A stretch of 64,000 bases of DNA from Pseudobutyrivibrio ruminis CF1b (lineage in GTDB: Bacteria; Bacillota; Clostridia; Lachnospirales; Lachnospiraceae): contig NZ_AUJB01000008.1 of the NCBI RefSeq assembly GCF_000424005.1, positions 744,001 to 808,000 of the forward strand. The letters run 5' to 3'. A program made the translations under genes and the position numbers. This document shows, piece after piece, positions 42,594 to 51,742 of the stretch (position 1 is the stretch's first letter; every line of letters starts with the position of its first letter). The notes under the pieces were generated by a model, which was not told the DNA's origin, ran no database searches, and saw only the letters and a list, made by a program, of their open reading frames with translations.

Positions 42594-44195
42594 ATGGATA
42601 GACCAATATTAAAAAATAAACTCTATCTGTATCTGACAGAATTTTTTGCAGGAATGTCAGTTATGGCGGTAGAGCTTGGCGCCAGTAGACTCTTGGCGCC
42701 TTATTTTAGTTCATCACAAATAGTTTGGACTATTATTATCGGAACTATTATGATTGCCATGGCTTTAGGAAATCTTTATGGAGGACGTTCTGCTGATAAA
42801 GATCCTAATCCAGATAAGCTTTATTTACGAATTGTCATTGCGGCTATATGGATTGCAGCTATTCCTGTGGTAGGTAAATATATAATCATAGCTATTTCAG
42901 GATTATTGATTTTTACAGTAAGCAATAATTTCCTGATTATAGCTGGCTTTGTAGCCTGTATGGTGATATTCGTATTTCCGTTATTTTTGCTTGGTACTGT
43001 AACACCATCACTTGTAAAGTTTTCCGTAGACAGCTTGGATGATAGTGGAACTGTAGTTGGAAAGCTAAATGCCAGCAATACCATTGGAAGCATCATCGGT
43101 ACATTCGTACCTACATTTATCAGTATTCCAGCTGTTGGAACTTCCATTTCATTTTTGATTTTTGCAGGCATATTATTGGTTCTTTGCATTATCTATTTTG
43201 TTACTTCGAAAATAAATTTTTCTCAGGCCAAGAGGGTACCTGTTAGCATAGTTTTGTTTTTAGTCTGCTGCCTTCTTGGTCATAACAACAGCTTTGCGTT
43301 TTGGCAGACTGATCTCACCTATGAAGGGGAGTCTATTTATAATTATCTTCAGGTAAGTGAGACAAAGGACAGGGTTATTCTTTCAACCAATGTATTGTTT
43401 GGTGTTCAATCCATCTATCAGAAGGAAAAAGGACCAACCGGCATGTATTACGATTATGCCATGGCATCAATTTATATGTCAGGAAATGATGGGCCTAAGA
43501 AGATTCTGATTCTTGGAAACGGCAGCGGTACTTTTGCTACACAGTGCAAGAGATATTTTGATGATGTAGATATTACTGGCGTGGAGATTGACCAAAAGAT
43601 TACAGACTTAGCTGTTGAGTACTTCGAATTACCAGAAGATGTGCCAGTTGTAACCTATGATGGAAGGGCATATTTAAATGCAATAGAAGATAAGTATGAT
43701 GTAATAATGGTAGATGCTTATCAGGATATAACCATTCCATTTCAAATGTCATCGGTGGAGTTCTTTCAGCTTGTGGAAGATCATTTAAATGATGACGGTG
43801 TAATGGTTGTAAACATGAATATGCGAAGTGATTCACCAGATAACATCAACGATTATCTAGCTGATACCATTGGTAACGTATTTACGAATATGCTTACCAC
43901 CGATGTAAAGGGATGGTCAAATAGAATACTTTTTGCCAGCAACAATCCAGATATGGAGGAAAGATTACTGGCTGCCATGGCAGAAGAAAATGATGACGAC
44001 ATGTTTTTTATGATGGCAAAGGTGTATGATGGACTTACAGTTTACAAACCTGGAAATCTTATTATGACAGATGACAAGGCACCGGTGGAGCTTTTAGGTA
44101 TGAGAGTAATTGACGAAATCATATCTGATGAGGTATCAGAATATAAAGATCTCTATGAAAAAGAAGGAGTAAAAGGACTATTGAATGTTTTATAA
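42594..44195 (+). CDS. Membrane protein with C-terminal spermidine-synthase-like domain
   Basis: A 533-residue fusion: about eight hydrophobic segments in residues 1-230 (MFS/SpeE-associated type) followed by a class I methyltransferase-like spermidine-synthase fold (LILGNGSGTFATQ near 304, GVEIDQKITDLA, VIMVDAYQD). Such fused aminopropyltransferase-like proteins are common but their substrate is unknown; the polyamine role is inferred. GGGGGA precedes the ATG. Confidence 0.8.
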   Translation: MDRPILKNKLYLYLTEFFAGMSVMAVELGASRLLAPYFSSSQIVWTIIIGTIMIAMALGNLYGGRSADKDPNPDKLYLRIVIAAIWIAAIPVVGKYIIIAISGLLIFTVSNNFLIIAGFVACMVIFVFPLFLLGTVTPSLVKFSVDSLDDSGTVVGKLNASNTIGSIIGTFVPTFISIPAVGTSISFLIFAGILLVLCIIYFVTSKINFSQAKRVPVSIVLFLVCCLLGHNNSFAFWQTDLTYEGESIYNYLQVSETKDRVILSTNVLFGVQSIYQKEKGPTGMYYDYAMASIYMSGNDGPKKILILGNGSGTFATQCKRYFDDVDITGVEIDQKITDLAVEYFELPEDVPVVTYDGRAYLNAIEDKYDVIMVDAYQDITIPFQMSSVEFFQLVEDHLNDDGVMVVNMNMRSDSPDNINDYLADTIGNVFTNMLTTDVKGWSNRILFASNNPDMEERLLAAMAEENDDDMFFMMAKVYDGLTVYKPGNLIMTDDKAPVELLGMRVIDEIISDEVSEYKDLYEKEGVKGLLNVL

Positions 44196-44212
44196 AAGAA
44201 AGGAGCATGATT

Positions 44213-44554
44213 ATGCCATTTATTGATTCTAAAATTACAGTACCCGTTACAAATGAACTTAAGGAAGAGATTAAAAGTGAGCTTGGAAAGCTTATCACTA
44301 CTTTAAATAAGACAGAGACATATCTTATGGTAGGTATTGATGATGCCTATGACCTTTGGCTTGGAGGTAAGAAGCTTGATAAGGGAGCTTATGTTTCTGT
44401 AAGTCTTTATGGAAATGCACCAGCAGAGTCATACGACAAGCTTACAGGACAGATTTGCCAGCTCTTTGAAGAGAAGCTTGGTATTCCTGGAAATGCTGTA
44501 TATGTTACATATCATCCAGTAAGCGACTGGGGATGGAACGGCGGAAATTTCTAA
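44213..44554 (+). CDS. Tautomerase/MIF-superfamily protein
   Basis: This is a 113-residue protein starting MPFIDSKITV. Proline directly after the initiator Met is the catalytic base of the tautomerase superfamily, and this start has AGGAG 7 bases upstream, whereas the ATG at 44207 is too close and would bury the proline. The C-terminal block YVTYHPVSDWGWNGGNF resembles macrophage-migration-inhibitory-factor-like proteins. Substrate unknown. Confidence 0.8.
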   Translation: MPFIDSKITVPVTNELKEEIKSELGKLITTLNKTETYLMVGIDDAYDLWLGGKKLDKGAYVSVSLYGNAPAESYDKLTGQICQLFEEKLGIPGNAVYVTYHPVSDWGWNGGNF

Positions 44555-44565
44555 TAAAATGATTA

Positions 44566-44592
44566 AAGGAGCTCTCACTTAGAGGGCTCCTT
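44566..44592. terminator. Shared hairpin between convergent genes
   Basis: The 11-bp stem 44566-44576/44582-44592 (one G-U) with loop ACTTA lies between the tautomerase and the convergent phosphoesterase and includes two bases of the latter's stop codon. T-runs are short on both sides. Confidence 0.55.
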
Positions 44593-45661
44593 ATTCTATG
44601 TTTATGATTACATATTCTGATCTACATCCTGTTTTAAATTTCAGCGCCCAGTCGGATATGCCTGATGTAACAATAAAATCTGTATCATTGATTCTTTTGT
44701 AGCCATAGGTAAAATCATTAGCTCCCACAAGGACTCCAATATGACGAATTGGAACCATCTGACCGCCATGGGTATGACCGGAAACCACAAGGTCGGCTTT
44801 TGAATTTGCTTCGGAGTCGTAATCGTTTGGTTCATGGTCCATAACGATAATGTATTTATCCTCTGGGATATCTTTAAGTAAATCATCCATGGATTTACGG
44901 ATATCACCATCTACATTTTTATCAAGTCTTCCTACAAGATAGAAATTGTTATCTATCAATTCATATTCATCTGCCAAAACATGAACGCCGTTAGCTAAAA
45001 GCCTTTTCTCTAAATCATCGGCAGTAAAATCTCTGTGATTAAAATAACCTTCATCATGATTTCCGTATGAGTACCAGACTCCATATTTTAGATTCATTTC
45101 TCCAAGAGCCTCACAGGCTTTTTCCATATTAGCTTTCTTTGTTCCATCATCTACAAAATCTCCAGCAATCAGGAGGATATCAGGATTTTGACTTTCAATT
45201 GTTTTTAAATGTTCTGCAAATCCATCCCCATCAAAGGTAGTGCCAATGTGAGAGTCTGCAATCATAGCTACTTTGACAGGTTCTATACTCTTAGTAGTGG
45301 TCAGATCATAATCTTTTTCTACAACAGAAACACAAAGGTAATATCCTGAAACAAGATACAGAATAGATGCAAATATAGCCAGCCAACCCTGCCAGTGAAC
45401 AGATGTGGTCATTTTTAAGCTTTTCTTAAATATTCTTCCAATAAGTCCAAAAATCAAAAAGAACATAGTGGTATAGATGCTTATTGTTAGCGCATTTATC
45501 CATCCCATGGTAAAGAAAAAGAAGATAAATACTCCTACAACTATAACAAGTGCAGCTAACTTGTTTCTGATAAAGGAGAACTTAGCTATTGAATTTATCA
45601 TATAGATGGAGCCTAAGATTGCGCCCAAGGCTGCACCTAAAAACATAATTAACCAGATCAT
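44591..45661 (-). CDS. Membrane-anchored metallophosphoesterase
   Basis: A 356-residue YkuE-like protein: four hydrophobic segments in the first 115 residues, then a calcineurin-like phosphoesterase domain with MIADSHIG, AGDFVDDG, YGNHDEG and SGHTHGGQ metal-binding motifs. The catalytic domain probably faces outside. On the minus strand GAGGT lies before the ATG. The intergenic region 45662-45846 holds no other gene; I saw no convincing promoter pair there. Confidence 0.88.
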   Translation of the reverse strand: MIWLIMFLGAALGAILGSIYMINSIAKFSFIRNKLAALVIVVGVFIFFFFTMGWINALTISIYTTMFFLIFGLIGRIFKKSLKMTTSVHWQGWLAIFASILYLVSGYYLCVSVVEKDYDLTTTKSIEPVKVAMIADSHIGTTFDGDGFAEHLKTIESQNPDILLIAGDFVDDGTKKANMEKACEALGEMNLKYGVWYSYGNHDEGYFNHRDFTADDLEKRLLANGVHVLADEYELIDNNFYLVGRLDKNVDGDIRKSMDDLLKDIPEDKYIIVMDHEPNDYDSEANSKADLVVSGHTHGGQMVPIRHIGVLVGANDFTYGYKRINDTDFIVTSGISDWALKFKTGCRSEYVIINIE

Positions 45662-45846
45662 GAAATACCTCTTTAAAACAAAAATACCTAATGAATATCA
45701 TACTATGAAAATGTGTTTATTTTTTTATTAATATCGCATCTTTTATGTTGGTTTTTGAAGGGCAGTATAGTAAGATAGTTAGTAATATATTGGACAAGTA
45801 TAAGCATTTGTAGATTCTTGTTTCGCAGAGTAAAGAGGTGAGTTCT

Positions 45847-46494
45847 ATGAGGACCAGAGAAGAAGCTTTGAAATATGGTTTATCTTTTCCAGATACATAT
45901 CAGGACGCTCCATTTCATGATGATAACTGGCAACTGGTAAGATATAAAGGAAATAAAAAAGCTTTTCTATGGACTTATGAGAAAGACGGCTTTATGAATT
46001 TAAATCTAAAAGTGGATCCTGATAATGCCTATTACTGGAGACGAATCTATAAGTCTGTGATCCCTGGGTATCATCAGAATAAAGACCATTGGAATACAGT
46101 GATTCTCGATGGAAGTATTCCTGAAAAGGATATCAAGCTAATGATAGCTGAAAGCTATGATTTGATTTCCTATAGCCCAACAAAACGTATATACGAAGCA
46201 GTAAAGCTTATCCCAAAGGGAAAGGTTGCTACATATGGTCAGGTAGCTGCTATTGCAGGAGATAAAAATATGGCAAGGGCAGTGGGAAATGCCCTTCACA
46301 AAAATCCTGATCCTACTACCATTCCCTGCCATAGAGTGGTAAATGCCAAGGGGGAAATGGCAGGCCAATATGTTTTTGGAGGTGCATGGAAGCAGGCTGA
46401 AATACTTGAATCTGAAGGTGTACATATTGAAGATAATAAAGTAGATTTAAAGCAATATCAGTGGGATTTTTTTGGTGATAAATATAAGGAGTAA
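45847..46494 (+). CDS. MmcQ/YjbR domain fused to O6-alkylguanine-DNA alkyltransferase domain
   Basis: The protein has 215 residues. Residues 1-105 match the MmcQ/YjbR DNA-binding-like fold (TREEALKYGLSFPDTYQDAPFHDDNWQ); residues 115-215 match the C-terminal domain of O6-methylguanine-DNA methyltransferase with active-site Cys161 in IPCHRVV. The usual Ada-N-terminal ribonuclease-like domain is absent. It probably repairs alkylated guanine. ATG at 45847 chosen over the GTG at 45838, which overlaps the GAGG Shine-Dalgarno site. Confidence 0.85.
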   Translation: MRTREEALKYGLSFPDTYQDAPFHDDNWQLVRYKGNKKAFLWTYEKDGFMNLNLKVDPDNAYYWRRIYKSVIPGYHQNKDHWNTVILDGSIPEKDIKLMIAESYDLISYSPTKRIYEAVKLIPKGKVATYGQVAAIAGDKNMARAVGNALHKNPDPTTIPCHRVVNAKGEMAGQYVFGGAWKQAEILESEGVHIEDNKVDLKQYQWDFFGDKYKE

Positions 46495-46496
46495 TG

Positions 46497-47042
46497 ATGA
46501 TTTTTGAAAAGGCTGTAAAACTTAAAAATGGCAAGGAATGCATACTTAGAAATGCTGAACCTACAGACGCAAGAGAATTCTTAGAGTACTTTGAGCTCTG
46601 TCATGCTGAGACAGATTTTCTTACCACATATCCAGATGAAACAGAACATAATCTTGGAAAAATATCTGCAAGATTAGCAGATAACAAGCAAAGTGAAGGT
46701 AATGTAGAAATCCTGGCATATGTAGATGGAAGACTTGTAGGAAGTGCAGGCATTCATATGATTCAGGATAGAGATAAATTACGTCACAGAGCTGAATTTG
46801 GAATTTCAATTATTAAAGCTTATTGGGGCTTTGGAATCGGGAATTATCTTACAGAAAGCTGTATTGAATGTGCCAAAGAAGCCGGTTATTTACAATTAGA
46901 ACTTGATGCAGTATCTGATAACAAATCTGCATTGAATCTGTATCGTAAATACGGATTTACTGAGTTTGGAAGAAATCCAAGAGGTTTTAGAACAAGAGAA
47001 GGTAATTGGCAGGAGCTTGTATTGATGAGGCTTGAGTTTTAA
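46497..47042 (+). CDS. GNAT-family N-acetyltransferase
   Basis: A 181-residue acetyltransferase with the acetyl-CoA loop FGISIIKAYWGFGIGNYLTE and ALNLYRKYGFTEFG. Substrate unknown. AAGGAG is 5 bases before the ATG at 46497 (an ATG at 46494 is too close). Coupled to the alkyltransferase upstream. Confidence 0.88.
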   Translation: MIFEKAVKLKNGKECILRNAEPTDAREFLEYFELCHAETDFLTTYPDETEHNLGKISARLADNKQSEGNVEILAYVDGRLVGSAGIHMIQDRDKLRHRAEFGISIIKAYWGFGIGNYLTESCIECAKEAGYLQLELDAVSDNKSALNLYRKYGFTEFGRNPRGFRTREGNWQELVLMRLEF

Positions 47043-47100
47043 GGCTTTTGAAATAATTAACAATAAATAAGATTAAATTGCTTACTAAGGAGGACTAGAA

Positions 47101-47517
47101 ATGACAGCAGAAGAATTATGGAAAAAATCTGGACTTACAGGTGAATATGAAGCCTGGGGGTTCGGTGATGATGAACTTACAGAATTGGTTAGTTCTGGTA
47201 AAAAGACAGCTACTTCATCAGCGTATGCCTGTTATGAGGCTGAAGAGGAAGATTTACCAGAGGTTGGTGAGACAAGCATCCTTTTAGATGACAATGATGA
47301 TGCAATTTGCATTATGCGAACCACAAAGGTTTATACAGTTCCTTTCAAGGAGGTTTCAGCTGAACATGCTGCAAAAGAAGGAGAGGGAGACCTTTCTTTA
47401 GATTATTGGAGAGAAGTTCATAAGGAGTTTTTCACAGAAGAGCTAGAGGAAATAGGTGAAAGTTTTAGCGAAGATATGCTTGTAGTCTGTGAAGAATTTG
47501 AAGTAATAAATGTATAA
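47101..47517 (+). CDS. ASCH-domain protein
   Basis: The 138 residues contain an ASCH fold, a PUA-like RNA-binding or modified-nucleoside hydrolase domain, with WGFGDDELTELVSSGKKTATSS. Related proteins include the N4-acetylcytidine amidohydrolase YqfB. AGGAGG precedes the ATG. Followed closely by a 56-residue gene. Confidence 0.85.
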   Translation: MTAEELWKKSGLTGEYEAWGFGDDELTELVSSGKKTATSSAYACYEAEEEDLPEVGETSILLDDNDDAICIMRTTKVYTVPFKEVSAEHAAKEGEGDLSLDYWREVHKEFFTEELEEIGESFSEDMLVVCEEFEVINV

Positions 47518-47529
47518 GGAGAAAGCTTT

Positions 47530-47700
47530 ATGGAGACTTGGTATTACACAGTAGTCAGTATTGATGGAGATTATGCTAATTTAAAGAGAACTGATATAGA
47601 TTCGGATGAGCTAAAGCTTGTGGCAAGAGCTTTGCTTCCTGCTGATATTGAAGAAGGCACAAATCTTAAGTATGAGTTGATGCAGTATTATATTGTTTAA
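47530..47700 (+). CDS. Small conserved-looking protein, 56 residues
   Basis: Not recognised. AAGGAG at 47516-47521, overlapping the end of the ASCH gene, is 8 bases before the ATG. The protein (METWYYTVVSIDGDYANLKR at the start, LVARALLPADI in the middle) is acidic with no membrane segment. The excellent ribosome-binding site and codon use support a real gene coupled to the ASCH gene. Confidence 0.7.
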   Translation: METWYYTVVSIDGDYANLKRTDIDSDELKLVARALLPADIEEGTNLKYELMQYYIV

Positions 47701-47754
47701 TAGATGCCAAAGTGGATGCTGAAAAGCAAATAATAACTTTTGAGGGTAAATAAT

Positions 47755-48318
47755 ATGAGTAAAAAATTAGCAGTACTTTTTCCAGGAATAGGCTATCACA
47801 ATGACAAGCCTCTTATGTATTACACAAAGAAGATTGCATCTAACCATGATTATGAAATTATTCAGCTTAGTTATGACCTTTCAGAGGCGGCTTCTTCAAT
47901 AAAAAATGATGCAGATAAAACAAAAGATGCCATAAATGAAGCTTTTACACAGGTAGTTGACGCACTAAAGGATGTTAATTTTGACAATTATGAAAGAATT
48001 ATCTTTGTAGGAAAGAGTATTGGAACTGCTATTATGGCCAAATACGAGATGACCTATGAGCTTGATGTGGATATGATTATTTACACACCTATTCCATATA
48101 CATTCAGTTATCTTGGTCCATGTGAAGGGCTATTATTCCACGGAAGTAGTGATCCTTTCTGTGATACTGATATGTGTGTTCAGCTTTGTGACGAAATGTC
48201 ACTTACATATGCTGTTATTCCAGAAGCAAATCATTCTTTGGAAACTGGGGATGTCCAAACCGATATTGCAAATATGGCAAAGGTAATGAATGCAGTAGAT
48301 AAAATATTTTCCTTATAG
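47755..48318 (+). CDS. Small alpha/beta hydrolase
   Basis: The 187 residues have a nucleophile elbow GKSIG with Ser88 and a late His in EANHSLE, typical of the small serine hydrolase (DUF-type) group. The initial LFPGIGYHNDKPL fits. GAGGG lies before the ATG at 47755; an upstream in-frame start (47740) lacks spacing. Substrate unknown. Confidence 0.8.
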   Translation: MSKKLAVLFPGIGYHNDKPLMYYTKKIASNHDYEIIQLSYDLSEAASSIKNDADKTKDAINEAFTQVVDALKDVNFDNYERIIFVGKSIGTAIMAKYEMTYELDVDMIIYTPIPYTFSYLGPCEGLLFHGSSDPFCDTDMCVQLCDEMSLTYAVIPEANHSLETGDVQTDIANMAKVMNAVDKIFSL

Positions 48319-48395
48319 ATTTATTCTTAAAATAGAGTAAAATATTAAATAGTGAAAAAACAGTATTTTAAAGGGAAATATCGGAGGATATAGTT

Positions 48396-48932
48396 ATGAA
48401 AGGTATAGTAGTTTATAAATCTAAGTATGGAGCTACAAAGCGGTACGCTCAGTGGATTGCAGAGGAAACTGGATTCGATTGCATTGATTTAAAGCATACC
48501 AGAATTGATGATCTTGAAGAGTATGATACTATAGTATTTGGTGGTGGACTTTACGCTCAGGGCATTGCTGGATTGTCATTTTTGAAAAAACATATTGATG
48601 CATTAAAGGACAAGCAGCTTTTTGTATTTTGTGATGGTGCTTCACCTATTGAAGAGGGTGCTATCAGCTTTATCTTTGACCAGAACATGAAGGATTATTT
48701 GAAGATGCTTCCATTTTTCTATTTCCGTGGTGGCTGGGATATGGATAATATGTCATTCGTGGATAGAAATCTTTGCAAGATGCTTCAGAAATCTGTAGCA
48801 AAGAAGGATCCAAAGGATTACGAAGTTTGGGAAAAAGCTTTAATGGAAGCTGGTACTGATAAACATGACTGGACAGATAAGTCATACATTAAGCCATTAA
48901 TTGAGGCAATTAATACAAGCTACGTATCGTAG
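48396..48932 (+). CDS. Flavodoxin-domain protein
   Basis: A 178-residue protein with an FMN phosphate-loop-like SKYGATKRYAQWIAEE at 9-24 and VFGGGLYAQGI, related to the flavodoxin/HemG-type menaquinone-dependent protoporphyrinogen oxidase group. Likely an electron carrier or quinone reductase. CGGAGG precedes the ATG. Confidence 0.85.
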   Translation: MKGIVVYKSKYGATKRYAQWIAEETGFDCIDLKHTRIDDLEEYDTIVFGGGLYAQGIAGLSFLKKHIDALKDKQLFVFCDGASPIEEGAISFIFDQNMKDYLKMLPFFYFRGGWDMDNMSFVDRNLCKMLQKSVAKKDPKDYEVWEKALMEAGTDKHDWTDKSYIKPLIEAINTSYVS

Positions 48933-48961
48933 TATATATGAATTTAATGAGGTAGAAAGAT

Positions 48962-49855
48962 TTGAAATGTTATTATCACCTTCCGGGGTTATTCGAGTTT
49001 TATGAACTATATAAAGTCTTTCTCCCTCTTTTTTATTATCACAGGGAATATTTTTATGATTGGTGTGAGATAGGTTCTATTTATGGCGCTCCTGATGATT
49101 GTATTTGGGGTGGTGGACGTGTTGGCTTTGGGGAAGAAAATCCAAAAGATGTAGCGTCGCTAATGGAAAAATACGATATATCATCACGTCTGACCTTTAG
49201 TAATTCTTTGTTAAAAGAAGAGCATCTTTCAGACAAAAAATGTAATGCTCTGTGCAAGTTATTTGAAAACAACGGTAATAAGCAAAATGGAATTATCGTA
49301 TATTCGGATTTGCTTTTAGATTATTTAAAAGAAAAGTATCCAGATTTTTATTTTGTTTCAAGCACTACAAAGGTTCTTACGGATTTTAGTGATTTTGAAA
49401 AAGAATTAAATCGTATGGACTTTGCTTATGTGGTTCCTGATTTCAGACTTAACAAAGAATTTGAAAAGCTTAATTCATTGCCTCAGGAGCTGAAAGATAA
49501 AGTGGAATTTTTAAGTAATGAATGTTGCTGGTTTGACTGTTACGACAGAAAGAACTGCTATGAAAATGTTAGCAGAAAAAGTCTTGGTGAAGACTGTGAA
49601 GATCATATTTGCGTGTCACCAACTGCAGATATTGGATATAGATTCTCAGACGCCATGAAAAATCCAGGCTTTATTGGAATAGATGATATTATAAATACTT
49701 ATATGCCTAACGGATTTACGAATTTTAAGATTGAAGGCAGAGGCTTGGGCAGTGCAGTAGTTCTGGAATTTTTGTTATATTATATGACAAAACCAGAATA
49801 CTATCTAAAAGTTAGGGAAGAGATTTATTTAGATAGTATGCTGGATTTATTTTAA
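48962..49855 (+). CDS. Uncharacterised Cys-rich TIM-barrel-like protein (U32-peptidase-like)
   Basis: The protein has 297 residues and a TTG start with GAGGT 9 bases upstream. Features: YGAPDDCIWGGGR, LTFSNSLLKEEHLSDKKCN, SSTTK, then a cysteine group NECCWFDCYDRKNC and a later CVSPTADIG. It resembles a family common in gut and rumen Clostridia with a barrel like U32 peptidases; the clustered cysteines may bind a metal or Fe-S centre. Function unknown. Its 3' end overlaps the convergent acyltransferase gene by 9 bases. Confidence 0.7.
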   Translation: MKCYYHLPGLFEFYELYKVFLPLFYYHREYFYDWCEIGSIYGAPDDCIWGGGRVGFGEENPKDVASLMEKYDISSRLTFSNSLLKEEHLSDKKCNALCKLFENNGNKQNGIIVYSDLLLDYLKEKYPDFYFVSSTTKVLTDFSDFEKELNRMDFAYVVPDFRLNKEFEKLNSLPQELKDKVEFLSNECCWFDCYDRKNCYENVSRKSLGEDCEDHICVSPTADIGYRFSDAMKNPGFIGIDDIINTYMPNGFTNFKIEGRGLGSAVVLEFLLYYMTKPEYYLKVREEIYLDSMLDLF

Positions 49856-50833
49856 TTTAAAATTCGCTGTTATTTTGGTAATAGCAGATGCAGTTATCAC
49901 TGAAATTAAAAGTGAAAACAAATAGGTGAACAGGTACTGTTCGATTCCGAAACGTCCTATCATTTGTTTAATTATAAAGTGATGTACTAAATAAACTGCA
50001 AATGAAATTGAGCTGAAAAATTTTAATATTTTTCCCACATTAGTGTTGTAACTAAACTTTGAGAAAATCATATTTAATAAATAAAAAATGGAAATTCCAA
50101 GTAAGTTTTTCCATGGAAGAACATTTCCGATAAAAGGCAATTGGATAAACGCTACAGCAATACCTGTGATTAAAGCCAGTGCTGTTTTCAAGTAAGTAGC
50201 TTCAAGAATTACAGGATATTCCTGCATCAGCATTCCGAGCCAGAAAAGCATAAGTCCAGTAAAAATGCTGGCGTCTGCTGGAACAGTTGGATGTATACCT
50301 TTTATACATTCTGCAAAATATAATATCGTAATTACGATAGTTGTTATTGCAGGACATTTTTTAATGAAAATGCGAAGCAATAAATAGGATACATACAAAA
50401 AGAGAATCATGGCTGTGAACCATTCGCCTACACATGAATAAGTAGGCACATAGTAATATTGAAGATATGTATCTACACCAATAAATGAAAGAACAATTCT
50501 CCAAATTTCACCGCCCCAGAAATAGTTATTTCTATTAATACTTGTAAGCAAATAAACAAGTATAAAACTAAGCCAAAGAGCTGGATATATAGATAAAAAT
50601 CGTTTTTTAATATAAGTAATGATATTAGAATTCTTGCTTCCCATGTGAATTAGGTATCCAGAAAGAAGGAAAAATATACTGGTTCCAACACTTCCCCAGC
50701 CACCATTTTTATATACACAAAAGATGGATTCACTGGCACCTATTTCCATACAAAAATGGTAGTTAAATATCATAAGTATTGCGAGAATACGAATTATATC
50801 AAATTGTGATTTGCGATTTGATTGTACTGTCAT
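49847..50833 (-). CDS. Acyltransferase 3 family membrane protein
   Basis: A 328-residue integral membrane protein with about ten hydrophobic segments and the family N-terminus FDIIRILAILMIFNYHF (catalytic His-containing). It probably O-acetylates a surface polysaccharide or lipid-linked glycan. I start at 50833, where GAGGTG precedes the ATG; an upstream ATG at 50875 lacks a ribosome-binding site. No glycan cluster is adjacent, so the substrate is open. Confidence 0.88.
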   Translation of the reverse strand: MTVQSNRKSQFDIIRILAILMIFNYHFCMEIGASESIFCVYKNGGWGSVGTSIFFLLSGYLIHMGSKNSNIITYIKKRFLSIYPALWLSFILVYLLTSINRNNYFWGGEIWRIVLSFIGVDTYLQYYYVPTYSCVGEWFTAMILFLYVSYLLLRIFIKKCPAITTIVITILYFAECIKGIHPTVPADASIFTGLMLFWLGMLMQEYPVILEATYLKTALALITGIAVAFIQLPFIGNVLPWKNLLGISIFYLLNMIFSKFSYNTNVGKILKFFSSISFAVYLVHHFIIKQMIGRFGIEQYLFTYLFSLLISVITASAITKITANFKLK

Positions 50834-50905
50834 TATTTTCACCTCGTATATGAGGTTATCACATAGTTTGTTCATTTGTAAATGCAGGTTTTTAGGAGAT
50901 TTGTT

Positions 50906-51724
50906 ATGGAGACTAAAATTACAGTAATCGTAGATAATATTTCAAATATGGGTCTGGAGGGAGAATGGGGTTTATGTCTTTTAGTAGAATATGGAGATAA
51001 GAAGATTCTTTTAGATGCAGGTGGATCAAATCTATTTCTTACTAATTTAAAAGAATTAGGCTTTGATGTGGCAGACATTGATTATGGAGTTCTCAGTCAT
51101 GCCCACTATGATCATGGAAATGGTATGCCTGCATTTTTTAAGAATAATTCCAAGGCGAAATTCTATTTAAGAGACGCTGCTGCAGAAAATTGCTATCATA
51201 GAAGAAAATTTTTCAGAGTATACATAGGTATTCCAAAACATGTATTAAGGGATTATCCTGACAGAATAGAAAAGGTATCGGGAGATTACAAACTTTGTGA
51301 TGGAGTATTTCTTATTCCTCACAAATCTTTAGGTTTATCTGAAATTGGTAAACGGGAGAAAATGTTTGTAAAGGAAAATCGTAAGTGGTTTCCTGATGAA
51401 TTTGCCCATGAGCAGAGCCTTGTTTTAGATACTGATAAAGGACTTGTTATTTTAAATTCATGCTCCCATGGCGGTGTAGAAAATATTATTAACGAGGTTC
51501 AATCATCATTTCCTGAAAAACGTATATACGGATATATAGGTGGCCTTCATCTTTTCAATAAGAGTGAAGAGGAAATATTGGAGGTCGCAGATATATTTAA
51601 GGAAAAGAACATTGAATATATCTGCACAGGACACTGTACTAAAAACAGAGCCTATGGGATTTTAAAAAATGAATTAGGTGACAAACTGGAGCAACTAAAG
51701 GTTGGTCTTGAAATAAATATCTGA
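50906..51724 (+). CDS. Metallo-beta-lactamase-fold hydrolase (COG1237-like)
   Basis: The 272 residues carry the metal motif HAHYDHG (His65, His67, Asp69, His70) and later HGGVENII and GGLHL blocks. It resembles the group annotated as dihydropterin/beta-ribofuranosyl-aminobenzene phosphate synthase-like; the actual substrate is unknown. AGGAGA precedes the ATG at 50906. Confidence 0.88.
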   Translation: METKITVIVDNISNMGLEGEWGLCLLVEYGDKKILLDAGGSNLFLTNLKELGFDVADIDYGVLSHAHYDHGNGMPAFFKNNSKAKFYLRDAAAENCYHRRKFFRVYIGIPKHVLRDYPDRIEKVSGDYKLCDGVFLIPHKSLGLSEIGKREKMFVKENRKWFPDEFAHEQSLVLDTDKGLVILNSCSHGGVENIINEVQSSFPEKRIYGYIGGLHLFNKSEEEILEVADIFKEKNIEYICTGHCTKNRAYGILKNELGDKLEQLKVGLEINI

Positions 51725-51742
51725 TGTAGAAGGAGGATAATT

